Origin: Ruminococcus sp.
Lineage (GTDB): Bacteria > Bacillota > Clostridia > Oscillospirales > Ruminococcaceae
DNA length: 60,197 bases
NCBI GenBank assembly: GCA_031262835.1
Contig: JAISGY010000050.1
Coordinates: 1 to 60,197, forward strand
Direction of reading: 5' to 3'
Notes under the pieces: model-generated
Seen by the model: the letters and a program-made list of their open reading frames with translations, nothing else
Databases searched by the model: none
What the model was told of the DNA's origin: nothing
Shown here: positions 23,706-31,494 of the stretch, piece by piece
How positions within the stretch are numbered: the stretch's first letter is position 1
Layout of the letters: the number at the start of each line of letters is the position of its first letter
Made by a program: the position numbers and the translations under genes

Positions 23706-24173
23706 TTAATCCTTTCTAAACTGGTAATGTTTTCCCGATGAATTGTAAATAGCACTTCCGACCTGCGGGAAAGCCGAAAGTATCTCCATATCGCCGTCGG
23801 ACGCAAGCAAAGAAAACTCTCCAATGCCGGGGTGAGTATGCCCGCTCCATCTGTAACCGTCAGCCGCGAGTGCCTTCGCGGTTTTTATGTCTATGTTTAC
23901 GGAGTTTGCGTTGCCTCTGATAATGAGGCGGGTGTTATTTTTTGTAAACATTGCAAATTCGTCGCCGGTGAACGCCGTGAGTGCCGAAAGGTCTGACATA
24001 CTTACTGCGTTTTTATCTACTATTGTTTTACTGTCATAATCGGGAAGTTTTAAAAGCAGCTTCTGTTGCTTTGATGAAAGCCCGATTCCGTAATGCATAT
24101 AAGCGTTCGGGTTGCCTTTTTTCTGACTGTGGTCTATAGGCGAATCGACGTTTTTTATAAACAAGTTTTTCAC
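23706..24173 (-). CDS. Second JAMM-motif protein, GTG start
   Basis: The GTG at 24173 follows a G-rich site. The 155-residue product carries WSGHTHPGIGEFSLLASDGD, again fitting HxHP...SxxD. The preceding RLIIRGNANSVNIDIKTAKA segment recalls JAB-like domains attached to phage head-morphogenesis proteins and polymorphic toxins. No phage structural gene accompanies it. It is the first gene of the unit ending at 22623. Confidence 0.7.
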   Translation of the reverse strand: MKNLFIKNVDSPIDHSQKKGNPNAYMHYGIGLSSKQQKLLLKLPDYDSKTIVDKNAVSMSDLSALTAFTGDEFAMFTKNNTRLIIRGNANSVNIDIKTAKALAADGYRWSGHTHPGIGEFSLLASDGDMEILSAFPQVGSAIYNSSGKHYQFRKD

Positions 24174-24257
24174 CGCCCCCTATATTATACCCCACCCCAC
24201 CAAAAAAGTCAATAATAAACCCCGCCCGAAAATCATATATTTAACTAAAGTAAGTTT

Positions 24258-24308
24258 CGTTCCCCCCGCCGAAGGCGGGGGAAACGAACAATTTTACCGC
24301 GCTCGCGG
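24258..24308 (+). repeat. GC hairpin element, copy 3, two-stem form
   Basis: The first stem CGTTCCCCCCGCC-GAA-GGCGGGGGAAACG lies at 24258-24286 with one mismatch. The second stem CCGC-GCTC-GCGG lies at 24297-24308, followed by CGGAATGG and the spoIID ATG at 24325. Order and spacing copy those of the elements at 12158 and 22148. Confidence 0.88.
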
Positions 24309-24324
24309 CGGAATGGTATTCAAT

Positions 24325-25275
24325 ATGAAGCGGATGGTTAAATTAGGTTTTATTATTTTAGGGATAATGGTAATTGTCCCTGTTTTTGCTATTGTAGTAT
24401 TTCGCGAGAACAGAGTTATCGAAACTCCCGCCGAAGTTATAACTACCTCTGCCGAAACAATCTACACCGCCCCGCCGGCAGTCCGCCTAAAATCCGGCGA
24501 GATTATACCCATGCGCGACTACGTTATCGGCGCGGTTTTTTCCGAGATGAGCGCGGACTTCCCGGAAGAAGCATTAAAAGCACAGGCTCTCACAGCCTTC
24601 ACAAGCATAGTAAGGGAGACGGTTAAACACGCGAGCGACCCCTATGATATTGATGACGATTTTTACATAGGCTATTTTACGGAGGGTATGGCAAGAGCAT
24701 TTTATACCGACGGTTATGAAAAGGCGTATGAAAAAATTGCAAATGCCGTCGACGAGGCAATGGGGAACGTTATCGTTTTCGACGGTGAACCGATAGCCGC
24801 ACCGAGCTTCGACTGCTTCACCGGGAAAACCGAAACCGCACCCGGTATTCCCTATTTAACATCCGTAGAAAGCCCCGGCGACGTGTATTCCCCCTTCTAT
24901 CAGACTACCGAGAGTTTCACCGAAGCGGAAATTGCCGCAAGAGCCAAAACCGAAGCGGATATTGACTTCGACGGCGAATTGGAGGTCTTGACAAAAACCC
25001 CGGCAGGTACTGTCTTAACCCTCCGCGCCGGTGACAAGATTATTTCCGGCGAAATTTTTGCGGAAATCTTGAATCTCCGCTCACCCGCTTTTGTAATATT
25101 TACCGATAATACTACCGAGCGTATTAATATTACAACTTTAGGTTTCGGAAACGGCATCGGTATGTCTAAATACGGGGCGAAATATATGGCTGAACAGGGG
25201 AGCAGTTACAAAGATATTGTACTCCATTATTTTACCGGCGTGAGAATAGACAAAATATTAATTGAATCTTCATAA
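24325..25275 (+). CDS. spoIID: SpoIID-like sporulation amidase/lytic transglycosylase
   Basis: SpoIID cleaves glycan strands during forespore engulfment. I use ATG 24325 (MKRMVKLGFIILGIMVIVPVF), giving a single N-terminal anchor. An in-frame ATG at 24313 overlaps the hairpin element. The domain shows VIGAVFSEMSADFPEEALKAQAL, with the proposed catalytic Glu in SEM, and the end GFGNGIGMSKYGAKYMAEQG. The usual YHST-like loop is here SFDCFTGKTETA, with Cys and Phe in place of Ser and His. The 316-residue length is normal. Confidence 0.9.
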   Translation: MKRMVKLGFIILGIMVIVPVFAIVVFRENRVIETPAEVITTSAETIYTAPPAVRLKSGEIIPMRDYVIGAVFSEMSADFPEEALKAQALTAFTSIVRETVKHASDPYDIDDDFYIGYFTEGMARAFYTDGYEKAYEKIANAVDEAMGNVIVFDGEPIAAPSFDCFTGKTETAPGIPYLTSVESPGDVYSPFYQTTESFTEAEIAARAKTEADIDFDGELEVLTKTPAGTVLTLRAGDKIISGEIFAEILNLRSPAFVIFTDNTTERINITTLGFGNGIGMSKYGAKYMAEQGSSYKDIVLHYFTGVRIDKILIESS

Positions 25276-25338
25276 TCTATATATAAAAATTACGCATTAT
25301 TAATGTATAATTAAAAAAAACGGCAAAATAGCAGGAAT

Positions 25339-26916
25339 ATGAAAAATCACATTTCAATAAACCAACTCGGCTATCCGCGTGCGGGCGCGAAAGAGGCTAT
25401 ATTTTCGGGCGACGCCGACGCCTTCTCCCTTATCGACAGTGTCAATAACGAAGCCGTCTTTTCCGGAAAGGCTTCCCCGGCTCTTAACATAAAGGCTTGG
25501 GGCGAGAAGATTTCGGTGCTCGACTTTTCCGAAGTTACCCTTTCGGGGAGCTTCTTTCTAAGCGTTAACCAGCTCGGTGCAAACTTCCGCTCGGGCGTTT
25601 TCGACATTGCCTCTAACCCTTATGTAGGCTTAACCGAGGGGATGATGCAGGCGTTTTTCGCGAACCGCTGCGGCTTCGACACAAGGCGTAATGACAACAC
25701 CCACCCGCACGATACCTGCCACATGAACTTTAACCCCCATATAAGCCGCGATTTCTCCGGCGGCTACCACGACTTCGCCGAGTATTCCCGAAACGTCTAC
25801 AGCCACGCGATTGGAATTGCGATTTTAATCTACAGCATAATCGTGAATGAAGTCGGCAACGCAAATATGCTCCTTCAAAATCGCCGCACCGATAATACAG
25901 ATAGTATATTAAACGAAATAAAATACGGGCTGTCTTGGTTACTCAAGATGCAAGATTCCGACGGCGGCGTTTTTTCGGGGATAGAGACGGAAAAACAGAT
26001 TGACATTTGTTACCCCGAAGAGGACAACGCCGCGTACGAACTCATAGGGAAGACGGTGTATTCGACGGTTGCTTTCGCGGGCGTAACCGCGCTTGCTTCT
26101 TGGCTTTTTCGCAAGAGCGACGAGGGCTTTTCCGAAAAGCTCCGCGACGCGGCGGTGAGAGCGTTTATCGCCTACGCCGAATATTCCGAAACCCATCTTA
26201 TCGACTTTGCGCGAGAGGCGAAGATTGCGACTTCTGCGGATTGCGACTTTAACGGGCTTAGGTTTTGGGCACTCTGCGAGCTGTATGCTTTAACCGGCAG
26301 CGAGGAATTTTTAACAGGCGCGAAGAAAAGTATTCCGGCGGACGTTTGCAGCTTCTCCCCCGAAAACGCGGCGGGTTTCGGGATTCTGTCAATATTCCTC
26401 CATCCCGACGGGGGCGACCTTGAACTCCGGCGCAAGACTATGTTTGCGCTGCGTGTTAAGGCGGACAACCTTACATCAAATTCCGCTAAATCTTTCATAA
26501 CTTTGGAAGATTACAACTGTTTCTCGAATATAAAACTAATGTCGGACGCGATAACCCTCTTTGCGGCGGGCGCGATACTGAAATACCCCGATTATCGTGT
26601 TTTCGGGGTGCGCAATTTCAATTACATCTTGGGTGCGAATCCGCTCGACAAGTGCTTCGTAACCGGTTTCGGGCATAACCCCGTCCGCCGCCCGCGCCAT
26701 ACCCTCTCGACCGCCTTCGCGGAGTCGCCGCCGCTCGCCGGAATGGTTGTAAACGGCGCGAACAACGACCGTCTGCACGACAACTACCTAAAGTGGCAGC
26801 TCCCGCGTGCTACCCCCCCCGCGAAGTCCTACGGCGACGCGCCCTCCTCGTTAACAACGAACGCCGTAACCCTCCCCGCGACTGCTCTCCTATATTTCTT
26901 AGCGGCTATTGTGTGA
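25339..26916 (+). CDS. GH9-like protein with altered catalytic residues, no signal peptide
   Basis: The layout is that of family 9 glycoside hydrolases. It has an N-terminal Ig-like domain (ISINQLGYPRAGAKEAIFSG), then an alpha/alpha barrel with SGGYHDFAEYSRNV around residue 140 and NPLDKCFVTGFGHNPVRRPRH near the end. In active enzymes the first motif is usually DAGD. Here it is D-F-A-E, so the base position is Glu. The C-terminal acid motif (usually DNE) reads YGDAPSSLTTNAV, without Glu. No secretion signal is present. It may act inside the cell on oligosaccharides or may have lost hydrolysis. It follows spoIID and nearly touches the next gene. Confidence 0.8.
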   Translation: MKNHISINQLGYPRAGAKEAIFSGDADAFSLIDSVNNEAVFSGKASPALNIKAWGEKISVLDFSEVTLSGSFFLSVNQLGANFRSGVFDIASNPYVGLTEGMMQAFFANRCGFDTRRNDNTHPHDTCHMNFNPHISRDFSGGYHDFAEYSRNVYSHAIGIAILIYSIIVNEVGNANMLLQNRRTDNTDSILNEIKYGLSWLLKMQDSDGGVFSGIETEKQIDICYPEEDNAAYELIGKTVYSTVAFAGVTALASWLFRKSDEGFSEKLRDAAVRAFIAYAEYSETHLIDFAREAKIATSADCDFNGLRFWALCELYALTGSEEFLTGAKKSIPADVCSFSPENAAGFGILSIFLHPDGGDLELRRKTMFALRVKADNLTSNSAKSFITLEDYNCFSNIKLMSDAITLFAAGAILKYPDYRVFGVRNFNYILGANPLDKCFVTGFGHNPVRRPRHTLSTAFAESPPLAGMVVNGANNDRLHDNYLKWQLPRATPPAKSYGDAPSSLTTNAVTLPATALLYFLAAIV

Positions 26917-26920
26917 AAAA

Positions 26921-28207
26921 ATGGTAAAAATAAGCGGCATAACCCCCGGCAGTAAAGCCGAAAAAGCAGGAATTACAGGCGGCAGCCTTCTTTCGATAAA
27001 CGGTTTTGAAATTAACGATTTCCTCGATTACGGCTTTTACAATACCGAAAAAGAGGTGTTGCTTGTTGTAGAAAACGGCTGTGCTAATACTTATCGTATA
27101 AAAAAGCAAGAGTACGAAGACATCGGACTTGAATTTTCGTCCTATCTTATGGACGATGTAAAATCATGCCGCAACAAATGCATATTCTGTTTTATCGACC
27201 AAAACCCCCCCGGCATGAGGGATGCAGTCTATTTCAAGGACGACGACAGCCGCCTTTCGTTCATTTCCGGCAACTATATAACCCTTACAAACCTGTCTGA
27301 CGCGGACATTGCAAGGATAATAAAGATGAAGCTTCCGGTAAATGTGAGCCTTCATACGATGAATCCGCAGCTTCGCGTTAAGATGATGAAAAACCGCTTC
27401 GCCGGCGAGCGGCTAAAAGATTTGCGCAAAATCGCGAAAGCCGGGAATCGGGTTAATGTACAGCTTGTCCTCTGCAAAGGGATAAACGACGGCGCGGAGC
27501 TTGTCTTCACCCTCTCGGAGCTCTATAAACTCGGAAATATCAACGGCATAGCCGCCGTCCCGGTTGGCTTAACAAAACACCGGCAAGGTCTTTTCCCGCT
27601 TGAAAGTTTTGACAAGGAAGCGGCAAGCGCGGTTATTGACACAATCGAAAGTTTCGCCGAAAAGTTTTACGCCCGTGACGGTAGACGCACCGTCTACGCC
27701 TCGGACGAGTTTTTCTTGGTAGCAGGGAGACCTATCCCGGCGGCAAAGTATTACGACGACTACCCGCAGTACGAAAACGGCGTCGGCTTTGTAAGAAGCT
27801 TTACCGACGAGTTTTTATCCGAGCTTCGCGCCAATCTTTCCGATAGGAAAAAATCCGTCGGAAAAAAGTATATAATAGTAACCGGCGAGGGTTCGTTCCC
27901 GGTCGTTAACCGGCTTGTTAACTACGCCGGGGAACTGTTTAACGTCAATACAACCGTTGTGCCGGTTAAGAACAATTTTTACGGCGGCGGAGTTAATGTT
28001 ACCGGGCTTTTAACCGGCGGCGATATTATATCGGCACTGCAAGGAGTTAAGGGAACAATACTGCTCCTTGAAGATATGTTCAAGAGCGGTACGGAACTCT
28101 TTTTGGATAACAAAAGTTTAGAAGAAGTAAGGGAAAATCTCGGGCAGCCTTGCGAAATTATTAAGCGAGACGGCGCAGAGCTTTTCAGAAAGATAGTAGG
28201 AATATAA
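26921..28207 (+). CDS. PDZ-radical SAM protein of the DUF512 family
   Basis: The start is ATG 26921, 4 bp after the GH9-like stop. A PDZ-like N-terminus (PGSKAEKAGITGGSLLSINGF) is followed by a radical-SAM-like Cys motif CRNKCIFCFIDQNPPGMR near residue 85, then the DUF512 domain with IVTGEGSFP and ILLEDMFKSGTELFLD. The family is widespread in Clostridia next to der, and its reaction is not established. The stop overlaps the der ATG (TAATG). Confidence 0.92.
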   Translation: MVKISGITPGSKAEKAGITGGSLLSINGFEINDFLDYGFYNTEKEVLLVVENGCANTYRIKKQEYEDIGLEFSSYLMDDVKSCRNKCIFCFIDQNPPGMRDAVYFKDDDSRLSFISGNYITLTNLSDADIARIIKMKLPVNVSLHTMNPQLRVKMMKNRFAGERLKDLRKIAKAGNRVNVQLVLCKGINDGAELVFTLSELYKLGNINGIAAVPVGLTKHRQGLFPLESFDKEAASAVIDTIESFAEKFYARDGRRTVYASDEFFLVAGRPIPAAKYYDDYPQYENGVGFVRSFTDEFLSELRANLSDRKKSVGKKYIIVTGEGSFPVVNRLVNYAGELFNVNTTVVPVKNNFYGGGVNVTGLLTGGDIISALQGVKGTILLLEDMFKSGTELFLDNKSLEEVRENLGQPCEIIKRDGAELFRKIVGI

Positions 28208-29529
28208 TGCAGATAGCGGCAATAATAGGAAGACCGAACGTCGGGAAGAGCACCCTTTTTAACAAGCTCACCGGGAAGCGAATTTCAATCGTAGACGACA
28301 CGCCCGGCGTTACGAGGGACAGGATTTACAGCGAGTGCGAGTGGAGAAGCCGGAAATTCATGTTAACCGACACAGGCGGAATCGAGCCGGAGACGGACGA
28401 AACAATCCCCGCCCAGATGCGCAGACAGGCGCAGATAGCCGTCGCCGTAGCGGATGTAATTATCTTTCTTGTCAATATGCGGGAGGGGTGCACCCCCGAC
28501 GATATTGCGGTGGGCGAGATGCTTCGCAAGACGTCGAAGCCGATTATCCTTGCGGTAAATAAATGCGACAGCCTCGGTGAGCCGCCGATGGCGTTTTACG
28601 AGTTTTACAACTTGGGCTTGGGCGAGCCGATACCGGTCTCCGCCTCCCACGGTCACGGCACAGGCGACCTGCTTGACAAGATTTTTGAACACTTCCCGCA
28701 TGAAACCCCGATAGAGCACGAAGACGAATACATCAAGGTAGCCGTTATCGGGAAGCCGAACACGGGCAAGTCGTCGCTTATAAACTACGTCTCGGGCGAG
28801 GAACGCTCAATCGTTTCGGACATAGCGGGAACAACCCGCGACGCGATAGACAGCGTTATTGACAACGAACACGGCAAGTTTATCTTCATAGACACGGCAG
28901 GAATAAGGCGCAAGTCGAAGGTGACCGATAAGCTCGAGCATTTTTCTGTACTTCGCGCTTATATGGCGGTGGAGCGGGCGGACGTCTGCGTAATAATGAT
29001 AGACGGCGCGGAGGGGTTTACAGACCAAGACAGCAAGGTTGCGGGGTTCGCGCACGAGAAGGGGAAGGGCTGTATCGTCGCGGTTAACAAGTGGGATATT
29101 GTCGAAAAAACGACAAATACTATGAATGAGATGCGAAAGAGCTTAGCCGACGATTTCAGCTTCATGAACTATGTGCCGTTTGAATTTATCTCGGCTAAGA
29201 CCGGGAGGGGTATTGACGGGCTTTTTAAGCAGATTATAAATGTGAACAGAGAAAACTGTATGCGGATTTCGACGGGAATGTTAAACGATGTTTTGGCGTA
29301 CGCGGTTGCAAGGGTGCAGCCCCCGACCGACAAGGGACGCCGCCTTAAAATCTACTACATGACCCAGCCTTCAACAAAGCCGCCGACCTTCGTGTGTTTC
29401 GTAAACCGCGCCGACCTCTTCCATTTTTCTTACCAACGTTATATCGAAAACCAGATACGTCAGACCTTCGGGCTAACCGGAACGCCGGTTAGGCTTATTG
29501 TCCGCGAGCGGAATAGGGAGGACGATTAG
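28207..29529 (+). CDS. der: Ribosome assembly GTPase Der (EngA)
   Basis: Der is a tandem-GTPase factor for 50S subunit maturation. Domain 1 has GRPNVGKST (8-16) and DTGG. Domain 2 has GKPNTGKSS near 183 and DTAGI. Both carry NKCD or NKWD specificity motifs, and a KH-like C-terminal domain follows (VCFVNRADLFHFSYQRYIEN). The 440-residue length is normal. In many Clostridia plsY and gpsA follow. Here two toxin-antitoxin modules follow and plsY-gpsA lie 17 kb away. Confidence 0.97.
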   Translation: MQIAAIIGRPNVGKSTLFNKLTGKRISIVDDTPGVTRDRIYSECEWRSRKFMLTDTGGIEPETDETIPAQMRRQAQIAVAVADVIIFLVNMREGCTPDDIAVGEMLRKTSKPIILAVNKCDSLGEPPMAFYEFYNLGLGEPIPVSASHGHGTGDLLDKIFEHFPHETPIEHEDEYIKVAVIGKPNTGKSSLINYVSGEERSIVSDIAGTTRDAIDSVIDNEHGKFIFIDTAGIRRKSKVTDKLEHFSVLRAYMAVERADVCVIMIDGAEGFTDQDSKVAGFAHEKGKGCIVAVNKWDIVEKTTNTMNEMRKSLADDFSFMNYVPFEFISAKTGRGIDGLFKQIINVNRENCMRISTGMLNDVLAYAVARVQPPTDKGRRLKIYYMTQPSTKPPTFVCFVNRADLFHFSYQRYIENQIRQTFGLTGTPVRLIVRERNREDD

Positions 29530-29532
29530 GGG

Positions 29533-29561
29533 TTGACATAATGAGGATTTTGGGGTATAAT
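29533..29561 (+). promoter_or_regulatory. Promoter of the toxin-antitoxin block
   Basis: A perfect TTGACA (29533-29538) and a perfect TATAAT (29556-29561) are 17 bp apart, just after the der stop and 22 bp before the antitoxin ATG. Confidence 0.88.
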
Positions 29562-29582
29562 AATAAAAAGGGGTGAAATTTT

Positions 29583-29813
29583 ATGACAAGAGAGATAATG
29601 AAAACCAAGATTGACTTAATGCCGGATAAAGCATTTGAGGTGCTTTCAGCGGTGTTCAGTCCGTTCTTCTCATACCTTATAGCAGAAGATAATGACGACC
29701 ATTTTTACTCAGATGCAAACATTGCGCACATAGCGAAATCTATTGCCGATTATGATAACGGCGAGCCGCTTATCGTTAAGACAATGGAAGAGTTAGAGGC
29801 ATATGAAGACTGA
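29583..29813 (+). CDS. Antitoxin of a YoeB-type module
   Basis: The 76-residue acidic product (start MTREIMKTKIDLMPDKAFEV) lies after GGGGTG and ends with EPLIVKTMEELEAYED. It overlaps the YoeB-like toxin gene by 11 bp. The standard Phd/YefM DNA-binding fold is not obvious, so I call it by position. It resembles the N-terminus of the second antitoxin at 30101 (M-x-KIDxMP). It is probably autoregulated with its toxin, as is common for such pairs. Confidence 0.7.
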   Translation: MTREIMKTKIDLMPDKAFEVLSAVFSPFFSYLIAEDNDDHFYSDANIAHIAKSIADYDNGEPLIVKTMEELEAYED

Positions 29814-30078
29814 CAAATATTCCTTCACGAAAACGGGTTGGGACGACTTTTTGTATTGGATTCAAAACGATAAAAAAATGGTCGGTAAAATAGACACTCT
29901 GCTTAAAGACATTATGCGAAATGGCGTGGTGTCGGGTATCGGCAAGCCGGAGGCGTTAAAAGGTGACAAGGCGGGCTTATTCAGCAGACGAATTAACGAT
30001 AAACACAGATTGGTTTATCGAATAGAAAGTGATACCCTTATAATTGCTTCCTGCCGCGGGCATTATGATGATACATAG
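29803..30078 (+). CDS. YoeB/Txe-family mRNA interferase toxin
   Basis: YoeB toxins bind the ribosome and cleave mRNA at the A site. The 91-residue product has the family outline: FTKTGWDDFLYWIQNDKK, then the motif GKPEALKGDKAGLFSRRIND, and KHRLVYRIESDTLIIASCRGHYDD, which includes the C-terminal His-Tyr. The length is normal. It is the second gene of the pair driven by the promoter at 29533. Confidence 0.9.
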   Translation: MKTDKYSFTKTGWDDFLYWIQNDKKMVGKIDTLLKDIMRNGVVSGIGKPEALKGDKAGLFSRRINDKHRLVYRIESDTLIIASCRGHYDDT

Positions 30079-30100
30079 AAAAATCGAGGGGTGAAAAGTC

Positions 30101-30364
30101 ATGACCAAAGAATATCTGAAAATCAAAATTGACTATATGCCGGAAGCAGATTTTAACGAGTTCGCGGCGAAGATTATTGCTTTTCTTCCACATGATGAGC
30201 TGACCGAAGACGAAGAGCTTCTTAAACTTGCAAATGAGCGGATAGAGGCTTACGGCGGCTTTGAAGAAGCGAAAAAGCACTTTATTCCGCATGAAGAGGT
30301 TATGACAAGACTCGGTATAACCGAAGAGGATATAGAAAACGCAGAGGACGTAGAGCTAATATGA
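30101..30364 (+). CDS. Antitoxin of a RelE-type module
   Basis: The 87-residue acidic product begins MTKEYLKIKIDYMPEADFNE and ends MTRLGITEEDIENAEDVE. It overlaps the RelE-like gene by 4 bp (ATGA). The start shares the KIDxMP motif with the antitoxin at 29583, suggesting common origin. The C-terminus looks like the toxin-binding tail of RelB-type antitoxins. Confidence 0.72.
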   Translation: MTKEYLKIKIDYMPEADFNEFAAKIIAFLPHDELTEDEELLKLANERIEAYGGFEEAKKHFIPHEEVMTRLGITEEDIENAEDVELI

Positions 30365-30690
30365 GTTGGCATTTAAGCTATCTTGATGAAGCAGAGCGCG
30401 AATTAGCGGCTTTTGATAAAGCGGGGAGGGCGCAAATCGCCAAAGGCATATTAAAAGCCCTGCAAAACCCCTTACCGAGGTCTGAGGGCGGCTACGGACA
30501 CCCTCTCGGAAACAAAGCAGGAATCAACCTGACCGGCTGTTTAAAACTAAAATTCTTAAAACTCGGCGTAAGGGTCGTGTATAAACTTATCCGAAGCGAA
30601 TTTGAAATGAAGGTAATTATAATCTCCGTCCGCGCCGATAATGAAGTTTACATTGAAGCAAAGAAGCGGTTAGATAAATACGATACATAA
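30361..30690 (+). CDS. RelE/ParE-family toxin
   Basis: The 109-residue product has the RelE fold outline: WHLSYLDEAERELAAFDK, the helix AQIAKGILKALQNPLPRS, and LKLKFLKLGVRVVYKLIRS followed by KVIIISVRADNEVYIEAKKR. Several basic residues suit RNA cleavage on the ribosome. It is the last gene of the block, and a hairpin follows directly. Confidence 0.87.
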   Translation: MSWHLSYLDEAERELAAFDKAGRAQIAKGILKALQNPLPRSEGGYGHPLGNKAGINLTGCLKLKFLKLGVRVVYKLIRSEFEMKVIIISVRADNEVYIEAKKRLDKYDT

Positions 30691-30715
30691 AAAATCCCCC
30701 CTCGGGGGACTTTTT
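30691..30715 (+). terminator. Terminator after the RelE-type toxin
   Basis: A TCCCCC-CTC-GGGGGA stem is followed by CTTTTT, directly after the toxin stop. A-rich sequence before it may also serve the convergent VTC-domain gene. Confidence 0.75.
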
Positions 30716-31400
30716 ATTTACATTTCATTAAAACTTCTCGACAAAGACAATATTTAGAAATCGCCAAAGGCTGCCCGACATTTCGCGGCAATAAAAGTTT
30801 AACAAACTCCGGCAAGACAGCATCAAATTTAACCTCAAGTATAACAGCCCCGTTATCAAACACCGGCAAGGTAACTATATCGTCAAAGATATCAAGCGAC
30901 AGCGGCGCATGGAGGTTTTTGTCAAGGGTAATGCGGGTTCGCGAGGCAGGGTGTGTAAAAGCTTCCCGCTCGTAATCGGTAACGGCGGAGGGGTATAACC
31001 CCGGGCAAAACCCCCCCGCGAACTTGCCGTAAAGGTCTTTTGCAAGGTCTCCGTCAAGGCTTTTAAGCACCGAAAAATCACCGGCAATGATAGCTCTTGC
31101 GTCCGCTTCGTCAATGCCGAACTGCGCTTTATCTACCTTAATCCCGTGCTTGCGTTTTCGCTCGAAAACAATGTAGGACGGGTCGGAGTTATAAAAGCGT
31201 ATGCGGAATTTCTCGCGGTGCTCTACGCCGTTAACCTTGTCGTAATAGGCGGAGTGGTTGCGGTCGTCAAAGTACAAAGAGCGGATAAAGTAACTGTCGT
31301 CGGAGTAGTTTTTGTCCCGCTCCATCGCCCCGGAAAGCCGTGAAGATATTTCCGCCGCCTCCGCCGCGCTGATGAGGAATTTGTATTCAAAGCGATTCAT
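30714..31400 (-). CDS. VTC-domain protein (polyphosphate polymerase-like)
   Basis: The 228-residue product starts at ATG 31400 (MNRFEYKFLISAAEAAEISS). VTC-like motifs include RFEYKF near the N-terminus, RSLYFDD, EHREKFRIRFY (the E-x-K-x-R-x-R strand), VFERKRKHG and VILEVKF near the C-terminus. These basic strands line the triphosphate tunnel in the family. No membrane domain or CotH partner accompanies it. The GC hairpin element lies 28 bp upstream. Confidence 0.88.
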   Translation of the reverse strand: MNRFEYKFLISAAEAAEISSRLSGAMERDKNYSDDSYFIRSLYFDDRNHSAYYDKVNGVEHREKFRIRFYNSDPSYIVFERKRKHGIKVDKAQFGIDEADARAIIAGDFSVLKSLDGDLAKDLYGKFAGGFCPGLYPSAVTDYEREAFTHPASRTRITLDKNLHAPLSLDIFDDIVTLPVFDNGAVILEVKFDAVLPEFVKLLLPRNVGQPLAISKYCLCREVLMKCK

Positions 31401-31427
31401 ATTAAGTCCCAAGTATTTATTTTTATT

Positions 31428-31490
31428 GTTTCCCCCGCCTGCGGCGGGGGGAAACAGATTTCGCCGCGGTAAGCAGATTTCGGCGGGGGG
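31428..31490 (-). repeat. GC hairpin element, copy 4, with an extra partial unit
   Basis: Read on the minus strand, the stem GTTTCCCCCCGCC-GCA-GGCGGGGGAAAC (31428-31455, one extra base) ends 28 bp before the VTC gene ATG. Upstream of it (31456-31490) lies a decayed unit with CCCCCCGCCG and ACCGCGGCG, as if a second copy had been partly duplicated. The orientation toward the gene start is as in the other copies. Confidence 0.85.
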
Positions 31491-31494
31491 AATA

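Noticed and set aside
22623-24173. Prophage remnant
   Set aside because: The JAMM motifs recall phage head proteins, but there is no capsid, portal, terminase, integrase or attachment site.
24313-24325. Earlier ATG for spoIID
   Set aside because: It lies in the conserved GGAATGG end of the hairpin element, which is also present where it is not a start, and adds nothing to the signal segment.
29583-30690. Single three- or four-gene operon with der
   Set aside because: A perfect promoter at 29533 lies between der and the first antitoxin, so the block probably has its own transcript.
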